A stretch of DNA of 64,000 nucleotides from Streptomyces ruber (lineage in GTDB: Bacteria; Actinomycetota; Actinomycetes; Streptomycetales; Streptomycetaceae). The translations under genes were made by a program, and so were the position numbers. The stretch is taken from the NCBI RefSeq assembly GCF_014648075.1, contig NZ_BMQK01000002.1, forward strand, positions 682,001-746,000, in the 5' to 3' direction. The notes below the pieces were generated by a model. It was given only the letters and a program-made list of their open reading frames with translations. It ran no database searches and was not told the origin of the DNA. Below, one piece after another: positions 24,993 to 34,096 of this stretch; position 1 is the first letter of the stretch; every line of letters starts with the position of its first letter.

Positions 24993-27692
24993 TCACCGGC
25001 CGGTCCCGGCGGAGCCGGAGCGGCGCTCCCGGCCGGTATAGGCGCGCACGGCGTCCCACAGGTGCGTGCGGTCGGCGTCGGGCCACAGGGTGTCGAGGAA
25101 GACCAGCTCGGCGCAGGCGGCCTGCCAGGGCAGGAAGTCCGAGGTGCGCCGCTCCCCGGCCGTACGCACCAGCAGGTCGACGTCCGGCAGCTCGGGCTGG
25201 TGCAGATGGCGGCCCACGTGCCGGGCGGTGATCCGGTCGGGGGCGAGCTCACCGCGCACCGCCCGCCGGGCCAGCGCCCGGGCCGCGAGGGCGATCTCGT
25301 CGCGGCCCCCGTAGTTGAAGCACAGGTTGAGGGTGAGGCCGGCGCGGTCCCGGGTGGCGTGCACCGTCTCCCGCAGGTCCCGCACCACGTCGGCGGGCAG
25401 TCCGTCGGCCGAGCCGGACCACAGCAACCGCACGTCGCGCCGCCACAGTTCCTCGGTGCGCAGGTCCAGCCCGGTCCGCAGCGCGCGCAGGATGTTCTCG
25501 GTCTCCGCCGTGGTGCGGGACCAGTTCTCGGTGGACAGCGCGTACACGCTCAGGCAGGGCAGGCCGATCTCCAGCGCGCCGTGGACGATGTCGCGCAGGG
25601 CCCGCCCGCCGGCGCCGTGCCCCTCGCCGCGGGGCAGCCCGCGGTCGGCGGCCCAGCGTCCGTTGCCGTCCATGACGATCGCCACGTGCCGGGGCAGCCG
25701 GTGGGCGGGCAGCCGGGGCGGCCGGACGCCGTCCGGATGCGGCAGGGGCGGCAACGGGACGGCACGGGCGGCCGGGGGGTCCGCCGGGGCGGGCCGGGGC
25801 ACGGGGAGCGGCGGGGGAGCGGGAGGTGCGACGGCCGCCGTCCGCGCGCGTCGCCAGGCCCGGGCGACACGCAGCCGGCCGCCCAGCAGCAGGCACTGGA
25901 AGCGGACGTGGTCCGCCGTGCGCCGCAGCCCTCGCGGACGGCGCCGCAGCCCGTCGAGTTCGAGCCGCTGCAGCGCCACGAGCGTGCGCCAGGCCGCCGC
26001 CGCCGGCGGGTGCTGGGCACCGAGGCGCGCGGCCTGCGCCAGCCACGCGTCGGCCCGGTCCGCCAGGGCGCGCACCAGGGCGGTGACCCGTTCGCTCCGC
26101 TGTGGCCGCCGCAGGTCGTCGGCGGTCACCCCGTACTCGTCCAGCACGTCGTGCGGCAGCTCGACGGAGCCCTGCCGGGCGTCCTCGCACAGCTCGCGCA
26201 GGGCGCCGACGAGGCGGTGGGCGTCGCCCCAGCGGCGCAGCGCGTCGGCGTCCGCGGCGGTGAGGGACAGCCCCGGGCCGGTGAGCAGGGCCAGCAGCCG
26301 GGAGATCCCGAAGGGGAACGACAGCCTGTCCCCGTACGCCTGCCAGTCCGCCCAGGTGAGCAGGCGGGTCTCGCGCGTCGTGTCGGTCCGGTGCCCGGCG
26401 GCCGTGACCGGCAGCCCGTCCCCCGGCAGGTCCCACCGCCAGACCGCGTCGACCAGCGCCGCGCGCACCGGGTCGGTGCTGTGGCCGCGCCGCAGCTCGG
26501 TCTCCAGGGCCCGGCTGTGCGCGGCCACCCGCTCCGCGCGCCGCCGCGGGGTGTCGTCCGGGGCGCCGGCGAGGGCGTCGACGGTCCGGGCGTGGCCGTG
26601 CACCGCCCACAGCAGCGGCCGCAGCCCCGCCGGGAGGAGCAGGCCGACCGCACGGTCCAGCCGGCCCGAATCCCGCACCAGCCGACGGCAGGCCTCGTAC
26701 CCGGCGCGCACCGCCGGGTCGGTGATCCCGGCCGCCCGGTAGACCCGCCCCGGTCCCGGACGGCGCCACGGCACCCGTACGACGGCGGGCGGCGCCGGCG
26801 GCGGTTCGCTCACGGCGCGGACCTGCCCCGGCACGCCCCCGGCCCGCACCGAGCCGCCCCGCATCCGGTCGCCGGGCGAACGTTCCCGCGCACCGCCGTC
26901 ACGTGCGCGTCCCCGCGTGGCCGGCGGACCCCCGCGGCCGCGGGCGCGCACGGCCGGGACGAGCAGCCCGGCCAGGGACAGCGCGGCCGCCCAGCCCATC
27001 CCCAGCAGCAGGTGCCGCCACGGGGTGCCGCCGGTACCGACGGCCGCGACGGCGGACTGCATCGCGCCGTACGCCGGCAGCAGGCTCAGCAGCGGGGCGT
27101 CCGCCCAGGGGCCGGCGACCGGGTTCTGCAGGGTCAGGTCGACGAACCCGACCGACGTCACCATGAACAGGCCCGCCGCCTCGCTGCGCGTCACCGAGGC
27201 CAGCAGGACGCCGGCGGCGCCGTAGACCAGGGCACCGACGCAGAGCGCGAGCGCGAGCGCCGGCACGTCGATCCGCTCCGGCCGCCCGAAGACGCACACC
27301 CACGCGGTGGCGTACCCGGCGGCCGACACCGCCCACAGCAGCAGCACGGAACCCTGGGCCGGCGCCAGGCAGGCACGTGGGCAGCCGGCCCTGGCCAGGT
27401 GCCCGTAGAAGACCGCGCACCGGCTGGTGGACAGGAACATCATGAAGCCGACGACCAGGGTGAGCGAGTGCAGCGCCCCCGACAGCCCGGCGACCTCGTT
27501 CGCGGCGAGCCGCACCGTGCGGTCCGCCGCGCGCAGCGGGAACCGCACCGGGTCCGCGGGCAGCACCAGATGGGCCAGTCCCAGCCACAGCGGCACGATC
27601 AGCACCGCCGGCACCAGCGCCGCACGGTTGCGCGCCTGCTCCCGCACCGCGTACCGGACCGCCGTACGCAGACACCGCCACCAGTGGCTCAC
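24993..27692 (-). CDS. Fusion: ABC-2-like membrane domain, squalene/phytoene-synthase-like domain, cis-prenyltransferase
   Basis: A single 899-aa frame from a GTG at 27692 (GGGAG upstream). Residues 1-250 contain about six membrane helices resembling an ABC-2-type permease. A 50-residue Gly/Arg/Pro linker follows. Residues 325-605 resemble the squalene/phytoene synthase fold, but the first Asp-rich motif is degenerate (ARTVDALAG) and the second is ELCEDARQGSVELP. After a Pro-rich linker, residues 665-890 are a complete UppS-type cis-prenyltransferase: VMDGNGRWAADRG, YALSTENWSR, FNYGGRDE, RTAGERRTSDFLPWQAACAEL. There is no stop between domains; GTG/ATG codons at 26864 and 26813 could start a separate enzyme. 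A membrane-bound isoprenoid enzyme is inferred; no partner ATPase gene is near. Confidence 0.7.
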   Translation of the reverse strand: MSHWWRCLRTAVRYAVREQARNRAALVPAVLIVPLWLGLAHLVLPADPVRFPLRAADRTVRLAANEVAGLSGALHSLTLVVGFMMFLSTSRCAVFYGHLARAGCPRACLAPAQGSVLLLWAVSAAGYATAWVCVFGRPERIDVPALALALCVGALVYGAAGVLLASVTRSEAAGLFMVTSVGFVDLTLQNPVAGPWADAPLLSLLPAYGAMQSAVAAVGTGGTPWRHLLLGMGWAAALSLAGLLVPAVRARGRGGPPATRGRARDGGARERSPGDRMRGGSVRAGGVPGQVRAVSEPPPAPPAVVRVPWRRPGPGRVYRAAGITDPAVRAGYEACRRLVRDSGRLDRAVGLLLPAGLRPLLWAVHGHARTVDALAGAPDDTPRRRAERVAAHSRALETELRRGHSTDPVRAALVDAVWRWDLPGDGLPVTAAGHRTDTTRETRLLTWADWQAYGDRLSFPFGISRLLALLTGPGLSLTAADADALRRWGDAHRLVGALRELCEDARQGSVELPHDVLDEYGVTADDLRRPQRSERVTALVRALADRADAWLAQAARLGAQHPPAAAAWRTLVALQRLELDGLRRRPRGLRRTADHVRFQCLLLGGRLRVARAWRRARTAAVAPPAPPPLPVPRPAPADPPAARAVPLPPLPHPDGVRPPRLPAHRLPRHVAIVMDGNGRWAADRGLPRGEGHGAGGRALRDIVHGALEIGLPCLSVYALSTENWSRTTAETENILRALRTGLDLRTEELWRRDVRLLWSGSADGLPADVVRDLRETVHATRDRAGLTLNLCFNYGGRDEIALAARALARRAVRGELAPDRITARHVGRHLHQPELPDVDLLVRTAGERRTSDFLPWQAACAELVFLDTLWPDADRTHLWDAVRAYTGRERRSGSAGTGR

Positions 27693-27873
27693 GGCGCTCC
27701 CGTCGTCCCCTCGCAGCCGCCCGGCACCACCGCGCCACCGTTCCCGCTCCTCGGCCGTCACGGGCTGGCCAACGAAGTACGCGCACGGCGGTGTCGCGAC
27801 GCCCGTGACGACCGCTCGAAACAGCGACGCGCCATCAGTTCGAGCCCGGACGGGAGCAGCCGCCCGGCCCCGG

Positions 27874-28941
27874 TCACCCCTCCGGCCCGGCCAGCCGCAC
27901 CGTCCGCTCGGCCAGTTCGCTGATCCGTACCCCGTCGAAGCCGAACACCGCGCTGCGCACCGTGTCCCGCAACGGCTCCGTCCACTGCGGCGGTATCGCC
28001 CCCGCCCCGCACAGCACGCCGGCCACCGAGCCCGCCGTCGCGCCGTTGGAGTCGGTGTCGAGCCCGCCGCGCACGGTGAGGGCGACCGTCCTGGTGAAGT
28101 CCCCGTCGCCGTACAGGAGTCCGGCCGTCAGCACCGCGGCGTTCGGCACCGTGTGGATCCAGCCCAGCCCGGCGGTCTCCCCGGACAGGGTGTCCAGCGT
28201 CTCCGCCCAGCCGAGCCCGGCCTCGTGCAGGGAGAGCACCCGGCGCACGGCGCGGGCGAGGCGGCTGCCCGCCGGGATCACCATGAGGGCCGCCTCGACG
28301 GCGTGGCGCGCGTCCGGCGCGGTGAACGCGTCCGCGATCAGCGCCGCCGCCCACATCGCGCCGTACACCCCGTTCCCGGTGTGCGAGAGCACCGCGTCCC
28401 GGCGCGCCGACGCCGCCGCGCGCCGGGGGTCGCCGGGATGCGTCCAGCCGTGGATGTCGGCACGGATGAGGGCGCCGATCCACTCCTGGTACGGGTTGTC
28501 GTACGTGGCCGTGAGCGGGGGTTTGAGGCCGGCCGTGAGATTGCGGTACGCGGCCCGCTCCGCCGTGAACGTCTGGAGGTACGGCAGCCGCAGCAGCCAC
28601 AGCTCGCCGACCTGCTCGGTGGTGAAGCCGAAGCCGTGCCTCTCCAGCAGGTCCAGGCCGAGGATCGCGTAGTCCACGTCGTCGTCGCGGCAACTGCCGT
28701 CGACCCGGCCGCGGACACAGGCGCGCCACTCGGGGCGCAAGCCGAGTTCGTCGCTCTCGTCGGCGGGTTCCGGGAGGTAGTCGGTGAGCGGCAGGGCGCC
28801 GGCCCGCCGCAGGTAACGGTCGATGCGCTCCCGCGTCCAGTGGTCGCCGCGCTCGACCGGTTTGCCGAGCATGTTGCCCGCGATCCGGCCCAGCCAGCCG
28901 CCGAGGACGCGGTCGGCGAGTTCGGTGCCCTCAAGGGTCAT
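27874..28941 (-). CDS. ADP-ribosylglycohydrolase-family protein
   Basis: A 355-aa protein with the fold's metal sites: N-terminal GGWLGRIAGNMLGKPVE, an early acidic patch RDDDVDYAILGLDLLE (the DDT-equivalent), HTGNGVYGAMWAAAL and the C-terminal GGLDTDSNGATAGSVAGVLCGA. The family removes ADP-ribose from proteins or nucleosides using a dinuclear Mg centre (DraG/ARH3). The substrate is unknown. Start is ATG 28941. It lies 181 bp upstream of the fused prenyltransferase gene on the same strand. Confidence 0.85.
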   Translation of the reverse strand: MTLEGTELADRVLGGWLGRIAGNMLGKPVERGDHWTRERIDRYLRRAGALPLTDYLPEPADESDELGLRPEWRACVRGRVDGSCRDDDVDYAILGLDLLERHGFGFTTEQVGELWLLRLPYLQTFTAERAAYRNLTAGLKPPLTATYDNPYQEWIGALIRADIHGWTHPGDPRRAAASARRDAVLSHTGNGVYGAMWAAALIADAFTAPDARHAVEAALMVIPAGSRLARAVRRVLSLHEAGLGWAETLDTLSGETAGLGWIHTVPNAAVLTAGLLYGDGDFTRTVALTVRGGLDTDSNGATAGSVAGVLCGAGAIPPQWTEPLRDTVRSAVFGFDGVRISELAERTVRLAGPEG

Positions 28942-29130
28942 GTTCCAGTCATACCCCCGGCGCGCCCGTTCGGGGCGACCGCGTGCGCCCGCCCGGGCCG
29001 GAGGCCTCGCCCGCGTCAACCCACGGGCGACCGAGGCGTCAACCTTGGTCCGCTTCCGCACCAGCATGAGATGTTCGTCTGGTTTACTGCCGCACGTCCG
29101 CTTGGTTCCCCTCGCCTCCCCAGGAGAGTC

Positions 29131-29379
29131 ATGAACAAGCTGCGCCGTGCGCTCGTGCTCGCCGCCTCGTGTTTCACCGTCCTCCTCCCCGCCGTCCACG
29201 CCGTCCCCGCGCACGCGAAGCCGCCCGCGCCCGTCGTCGAGACCGGTGACGTGACCGTCCTGACCGGGGACTACGACATCCTGGAGGACGTGCTGGAACA
29301 CATCACCATCAGGCGTGGCAACGGTCCCACGGCGCATCAGATCTACGACCACTCCCGGGGCGAGGCCCTCCCGGAGTGA
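29131..29379 (+). CDS. Small secreted protein
   Basis: An 82-aa product with AGGAGA at 29122-29127 before the ATG and a clear Sec signal peptide (MNKLRRALVLAASCFTVLLP, cleavage near AHA-K). The mature part of about 52 residues starts KPPAPVVETGDVTVLTGDYDILEDVLEHI. I recognise no family; function unknown. Confidence 0.65.
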   Translation: MNKLRRALVLAASCFTVLLPAVHAVPAHAKPPAPVVETGDVTVLTGDYDILEDVLEHITIRRGNGPTAHQIYDHSRGEALPE

Positions 29380-29489
29380 GCCCCGGGCCGGACGCGGCAG
29401 CCCTGGGCAGCGGCACCCCCCTGCGGTTAAGGTCGCAGCGGCGCGACTGCCTTGACGTGCGCAAGGCCCGAGGAGCGAGGGGATGCAAG

Positions 29490-30614
29490 GTGAGCGTGCT
29501 GATAGCCGCTGACAAGTTCAAGGGTTCGCTGACCGCCGTACAGGTCGCCGAGCGGATCACCGCGGGACTGCGCCGGGTCGTACCCGGGATCGCCGTCGAG
29601 GCGCTGCCCGTGGCCGACGGCGGCGACGGCACCGTGGCCGCGGCGGTCGCGGCCGGTTTCGAACGGCGCGAGACGACGGTCGCCGGGCCGCTCGGCGACC
29701 CCGTCACGGCGGCGTACGCCCTGCGCGACGGCACCGCCGTGGTGGAGATGGCCGAGGCCAGCGGCCTGCAGCGGCTGCCCGGGGGCGTCCTCGCACCGCT
29801 CACCGCGTCCACGTACGGATCGGGCGAGCTGCTGCGCGCCGCGCTCGACGCCGGGGCCACGACGATCGTCTTCGGCGTGGGCGGCAGCGCCACCACCGAC
29901 GGCGGCGCCGGGATGCTCGCCGCGCTCGGGGCGCGCTTCCTGGACGCGGACGGGAAGCCGGTCGGGCCCGGGGGCGGCGGGCTGCGCGAGCTGGCGACCG
30001 CCGACCTGTCCGGGCTCGACCCCCGGCTCGCCGGCATCGGGTTCGTGCTCGCGAGCGACGTCGACAACCCGCTGACCGGTCCCAAGGGCGCGCCCGCCGT
30101 GTACGGGCCGCAGAAGGGGGCGGGCCCGGAGGACGTGGCGGTGCTCGACGCGGCGCTGTGCCGCTACGCGGAGGTCCTGGAGCGGGCGACGGGCCCCGAG
30201 GCCGCCGAGTACGCCCTCGCGCCCGGGGCCGGCGCCGCCGGCGGGATCGGCTACGGCGCGCTCGTCCTCGGTGCCCGCTTCCGGCCCGGCATCGAGGTCA
30301 TGCTCGACGTCCTGGGCTTCGCGCCGGCGCTGGAGCGGGCCACGCTGGTGATCACCGGCGAGGGCTCCCTCGACGAGCAGACCCTGCACGGCAAGGCCCC
30401 CGCGGGGGTCGCAGCCGCCGCGCGGGCCGCCGGCAAGGAGGTCGTCGCGGTCTGCGGGCGTCTGGCACTGGCCCCGGACGCGCTCGCCCGGGCCGGCATC
30501 CGCCGCGCCTATCCGCTCACCGACGTCGAGCCGGACGTCGGGCGGTGCATCGCCGAGGCGGGCCCGATCCTGGAGGACGTGGCGGAACGGATCGCGCGGG
30601 ACTTCCTGAGCTGA
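29490..30614 (+). CDS. Glycerate kinase
   Basis: A 374-aa GK-I-type glycerate kinase that phosphorylates D-glycerate. It begins VSVLIAADKFKGSLTA, typical of the family, followed by VADGGDGTVAA, FGVGGSATTDGGAGMLAALG (phosphate-binding), ASDVDNPLTGPKGAPAVYGPQKGA and ITGEGSLDEQTLHGKAP. The GTG at 29490 is preceded by GAGG/AAGG purine tracts. It is a single gene, closed by the large hairpin at 30629-30676. Confidence 0.9.
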   Translation: MSVLIAADKFKGSLTAVQVAERITAGLRRVVPGIAVEALPVADGGDGTVAAAVAAGFERRETTVAGPLGDPVTAAYALRDGTAVVEMAEASGLQRLPGGVLAPLTASTYGSGELLRAALDAGATTIVFGVGGSATTDGGAGMLAALGARFLDADGKPVGPGGGGLRELATADLSGLDPRLAGIGFVLASDVDNPLTGPKGAPAVYGPQKGAGPEDVAVLDAALCRYAEVLERATGPEAAEYALAPGAGAAGGIGYGALVLGARFRPGIEVMLDVLGFAPALERATLVITGEGSLDEQTLHGKAPAGVAAAARAAGKEVVAVCGRLALAPDALARAGIRRAYPLTDVEPDVGRCIAEAGPILEDVAERIARDFLS

Positions 30615-30628
30615 GCGGGGAACGGCCG

Positions 30629-30676
30629 GACACGGGTGTGGGCCCGAGCCGGAAGGCTCGGGCCCACACCCGTGTC
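30629..30676. terminator. 22-bp hairpin between glycerate kinase and pssA
   Basis: GACACGGGTGTGGGCCCGAGCC (30629-30650) pairs perfectly with GGCTCGGGCCCACACCCGTGTC (30655-30676) around a GGAA tetraloop. GGAACG (30619-30624) and CGTTCC (30678-30683) can extend the base. It separates convergent genes and would stop transcription both ways. Confidence 0.85.
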
Positions 30677-30691
30677 TCGTTCCCGTCCGCG

Positions 30692-31546
30692 TTACGGCAG
30701 CTGCGCCGCGCGCGCCTCGCGCCGGTTGTCGCGGAAGTTGTTCACCCGCCGGGCCGTGGCGAAGAGCGGGATCACCGCGCCCAGCACGAGCTGCAGGGCG
30801 CAGCCGGTCTGCAGCAGCAGCTGGCCGCCGGGGGCGTCGAAGGCCCAGGCCGCCAGCAGGCCCATGGAGGTGACGATCCAGGAGAGCATCGCCACGGCGA
30901 GCGGGCCCCGCGGCTTCGGGTACTCCACCCGGCTCACCATCAGCCACGCCGTGCCGAGGATCGCCAGCAGCGTCGCCACGAAGGGCAGCTCGAGGAGCAC
31001 GATCGAGACGACGGTGAGCGCGCCGAACGGCGAGGGCATGCCCTGGAAGGTGCCGTCCTTCACCGTCACGCAACTGAACCGCGCGAGCCGCAGCACCACC
31101 GCCAGCAGCACCACGATGGCCCCGACGGCCGCGACCCGCTGGTGCGCGTCGTCCGCGACCATGCCGTAGACCAGCACGAAGTACGCCGGCGCCAGACCGA
31201 AGCTGATCAGGTCGGAGAGGTTGTCGAGCTCCGCGCCCATCGGTGAGGAACGCAGCTTGCGCGCCACCAGGCCGTCGAAGAGGTCGAAGACCGCCGCGCA
31301 GAGCATCAGGATGACCGCCGTGGCCGCGCTGTGGCGGGCCATGCCGGTCTCCTGGCTGCCCTGGAGGTGCGGGATCAGGATGCCGGTGGTGGTGAAGTAC
31401 ACCGCCATGAAGCCGCACGTGGCGTTGCCGAGCGTGAGGGTGTCCGCTATCGAGAGACGGAGGGAGAGCGGCATCTCCTCCTCTTCTTCGTCCTCGACCG
31501 CCTCGGGCGCCCAGCCCGGCTTCGTATCGGGATCAATCACGGTCAA
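30692..31546 (-). CDS. pssA: CDP-diacylglycerol--serine O-phosphatidyltransferase
   Basis: A 284-aa integral membrane enzyme making phosphatidylserine from CDP-diacylglycerol and serine. The CDP-alcohol phosphatidyltransferase signature is present (DLFDGLVARKLRSSPMGAELDNLSD), with about eight hydrophobic helices and an acidic N-terminus (EAVEDEEEEEMP). Its start overlaps the end of psd by 14 bp, so the two steps of phosphatidylethanolamine synthesis are encoded together. Confidence 0.9.
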   Translation of the reverse strand: MTVIDPDTKPGWAPEAVEDEEEEEMPLSLRLSIADTLTLGNATCGFMAVYFTTTGILIPHLQGSQETGMARHSAATAVILMLCAAVFDLFDGLVARKLRSSPMGAELDNLSDLISFGLAPAYFVLVYGMVADDAHQRVAAVGAIVVLLAVVLRLARFSCVTVKDGTFQGMPSPFGALTVVSIVLLELPFVATLLAILGTAWLMVSRVEYPKPRGPLAVAMLSWIVTSMGLLAAWAFDAPGGQLLLQTGCALQLVLGAVIPLFATARRVNNFRDNRREARAAQLP

Positions 31547-32189
31547 TGCGAGTCACCCCAGCCACGGTCTTCTGACCGACCTCGACGGCGACCTCGACAC
31601 CTTCGGGGAGGTAGATGTCGACTCGGGAACCGAAACGGATCAGGCCGATCCGGTCTCCCTGCTCCACCTTGGTGCCCTGAGGCACGTACGGAACGATACG
31701 GCGGGCGACGGCGCCGGCGATCTGTACCATCTCGATGTCACCGAGCTCGGTGTCGAAGTGCCAGACGACGCGCTCGTTGTTCTCGCTCTCCTTGTTGAAA
31801 GCCGGAACGAACCCGCCCGGGATGTGCTCGACTGAGGTGACCGTGCCGGAGAGCGGGGCGCGGTTCACGTGGACGTTGAGCGGGCTCATGAAGATGGCGA
31901 CGCGGGTGCGCCCGTCCTTCCACGGCATGATGCTCTGCACCACGCCGTCGGCGGGCGAGATGACCCGACCCTGGGCGATCTCGCGCTCGGGGTCGCGGAA
32001 GAACCACAGCATGCCCGCCGCGAGCGCGGTGGTGGGCACGGCCACGGCCTTCGCGACGCCCGAGCGGCGGGCGCGGGCGAGGCTGAGGGCTGCGGTGGCC
32101 ACGGTCGGGATGAGCCACGGCGATGCTCCGCGCGCAAGACGTACGCCGGCCTGGCGATCGCGAGGTGCAGGGGTTTGGCTGTGGGGCAT
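31533..32189 (-). CDS. psd: Phosphatidylserine decarboxylase
   Basis: A 218-aa short-form (archaeal/actinobacterial type) proenzyme. It converts phosphatidylserine to phosphatidylethanolamine. The self-cleavage site that forms the pyruvoyl group is the Gly-Ser in RFGSRVDIYLP. FFRDPER, SPADG and FMSPLNVHVNRAP are conserved. An N-terminal hydrophobic helix anchors it. The ATG at 32189 has GAAGG 7 nt upstream. It follows the ethylmalonyl-CoA genes after 181 bp and overlaps pssA. Confidence 0.9.
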   Translation of the reverse strand: MPHSQTPAPRDRQAGVRLARGASPWLIPTVATAALSLARARRSGVAKAVAVPTTALAAGMLWFFRDPEREIAQGRVISPADGVVQSIMPWKDGRTRVAIFMSPLNVHVNRAPLSGTVTSVEHIPGGFVPAFNKESENNERVVWHFDTELGDIEMVQIAGAVARRIVPYVPQGTKVEQGDRIGLIRFGSRVDIYLPEGVEVAVEVGQKTVAGVTRIDRD

Positions 32190-32370
32190 GGATGACCTTC
32201 GTAGCGGATGATGCCGCGCATGAACGGGGGACGGCGGCTTTCTATCGGATCGTACCGGGCGCGGGCCACAACTGGGCAAGCCAGGAAGCCGAGTCGGCGC
32301 CCCGGAACGGTTGACGGGGTGTGATCTTCTTCTCGAAGAAAACACCCCTAAACCGCCACGAACGCGACAT

Positions 32371-33576
32371 CTATCCTTCGAAGCGGTACTCCTCGAGCAG
32401 TCGCCGACCGATGATCATTTTCTGGATTTCGGCGGTACCTTCACCGATCAGCAGCATCGGCGCCTCCCGGTAGAGGCGCTCGATCTCGTACTCCTTCGAG
32501 AAACCGTAGCCGCCGTGGATGCGGAAGGCGTCCTCCACGACCTCCTTGCAGTACTCGGATGCGAGGTACTTCGCCATCCCCGCCTCCAGGTCGTTTCGTT
32601 CCCCGGAGTCCTTTTTGCGGGCCGCGTTCACCATCATCGCGTGGGCGGCCTCCACCTTGGTGGCCATCTCCGCGAGCTTGAACTGGATGGCCTGGTGCTG
32701 GGCGATCGGCTTGCCGAAGGTGTGCCGCTGCTGGGCGTACCGGATGCCGAGCTCGAACGCGCGCCGGGCCACGCCGCAGCCGCGCGCGGCCACGTTGACC
32801 CGGCCCACCTCCACGCCGTCCATCATTTGGTAAAACCCTCGGCCGGTGGTCCCGCCGAGCACCCGATCGGCCGGTACGCGCAGTCCGTCCATGATGAGCT
32901 CGGTGGTGTCGACGCCCTTGTAGCCCATCTTGTCGATCTTCCCGGGAACGGTGAGACCGGGGCGGACCTCCCCGAACCCGGGCTCCTTCTCGACCAGGAA
33001 CGTCGTCATCGACCGGTGCGGGGGCGCATCCCGCGGGTGTCCTTCGTCACTCCGCACCAGAACGGCGACGAGCGTGGACGTTCCACCGTTGGTCAGCCAC
33101 ATCTTCTGACCGTTCAGGACGTAATCGTCACCGTCTTTGACTGCTTTCGACGTGATCGCGGACACGTCGGAGCCCAGCGCCGGCTCCGACATGGAGAAGG
33201 CGCCCCGCACCTCGCCGAGCGCCATCCGCGGCAGGAAGTGCTCCTTCTGTTCCTCCGTGCCGTGCTGCCTGAGCATGTAGGCCACGATGAAGTGGGTGTT
33301 GACGATGCCGGAGACGGACATCCAGCCGCGGGCGATCTCCTCCACGCACAGCGCGTACGTGAGCAGGGACTCGCCCAGACCGCCGTACTCCTCGGGGATC
33401 ATCAGCCCGAACAGGCCCAGCTCCTTGAGCCCGTCGACGATGCGCTGCGGATACTCGTCGCGGTGCTCCAGCTCGGTCGCGACGGGGAGGATCTCCTTGT
33501 CCACGAAGTCCCGGACGGTCGCGAGGATCTCCTGCTGCACGTCCGTCAGTCCGTACGTCTGGGCGAGTCGGGCCAT
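32371..33576 (-). CDS. Acyl-CoA dehydrogenase, probable methylsuccinyl-CoA dehydrogenase
   Basis: A 401-aa FAD-dependent dehydrogenase. Signatures: GAFSMSEPALGSDVSA, WLTNGG, RRTFGKPIAQHQAIQFKLAEMATKVEAA-type segment (QRHTFGKP) and HGGYGFSKEYEIERLYREAP with the catalytic-region GEGTAEIQKMII. Being the last gene of a ccr-meaA-mcl-maoC operon (2 bp after maoC), its likely reaction is (2S)-methylsuccinyl-CoA to mesaconyl-CoA. The exact substrate is inferred from context. Confidence 0.85.
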   Translation of the reverse strand: MARLAQTYGLTDVQQEILATVRDFVDKEILPVATELEHRDEYPQRIVDGLKELGLFGLMIPEEYGGLGESLLTYALCVEEIARGWMSVSGIVNTHFIVAYMLRQHGTEEQKEHFLPRMALGEVRGAFSMSEPALGSDVSAITSKAVKDGDDYVLNGQKMWLTNGGTSTLVAVLVRSDEGHPRDAPPHRSMTTFLVEKEPGFGEVRPGLTVPGKIDKMGYKGVDTTELIMDGLRVPADRVLGGTTGRGFYQMMDGVEVGRVNVAARGCGVARRAFELGIRYAQQRHTFGKPIAQHQAIQFKLAEMATKVEAAHAMMVNAARKKDSGERNDLEAGMAKYLASEYCKEVVEDAFRIHGGYGFSKEYEIERLYREAPMLLIGEGTAEIQKMIIGRRLLEEYRFEG

Positions 33577-33578
33577 GG

Positions 33579-34091
33579 CTACCTCTCCTGCTGCTTCGGC
33601 TGAGGACGGCCCGGCTGCTCGCCGCCCCGCTCCTTGACGTACGACTCCGTCGGCACCATCACCTTGCGCCGGAACACGCAGACCAGCGTGCCGTCCTGCT
33701 TGTGGCCCCTGGTCTCCACGTACACGATCCCGCGGTCGCCCTTCGACTTCGACGGCCACTTGTCCAGCACGGTCGTCTCCCCGTACACCGTGTCGCCGTG
33801 GAAGGTCGGCGCCACGTGCCTCAGCGACTCGACCTCCAGGTTGGCGATGGCCTTGCCGGAGACGTCCGGGACGGACATGCCGAGCAGGAGGGAGTAGACG
33901 TAGTTCCCGACGACCACGTTCCTGCCGAAGTCCGTCGTCCGCTCCGCGTAGTTGGCGTCCAGGTGGAGCGGGTGGTGGTTCATGGTGAGGAGGCAGAACA
34001 GGTGGTCGTCGTACTCGGTGACCGTCTTCCCGGGCCAGTGCTTGTAGACGGCCCCGACCTCGAACTCCTCGTAGGTGCGTCCGAACTGCAT
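33579..34091 (-). CDS. MaoC-like hydratase, probable mesaconyl-CoA hydratase
   Basis: A 170-aa hot-dog-fold protein with the MaoC motif region FCLLTMNHHPLHLDANYAE followed by GRNVVVGNYVYSLLLGMSV. In the ethylmalonyl-CoA pathway this enzyme interconverts mesaconyl-CoA and beta-methylmalyl-CoA. It starts 5 bp after the lyase stop and ends 2 bp before the dehydrogenase start, placing it firmly in the operon. Confidence 0.85.
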   Translation of the reverse strand: MQFGRTYEEFEVGAVYKHWPGKTVTEYDDHLFCLLTMNHHPLHLDANYAERTTDFGRNVVVGNYVYSLLLGMSVPDVSGKAIANLEVESLRHVAPTFHGDTVYGETTVLDKWPSKSKGDRGIVYVETRGHKQDGTLVCVFRRKVMVPTESYVKERGGEQPGRPQPKQQER

Positions 34092-34096
34092 GGCGG

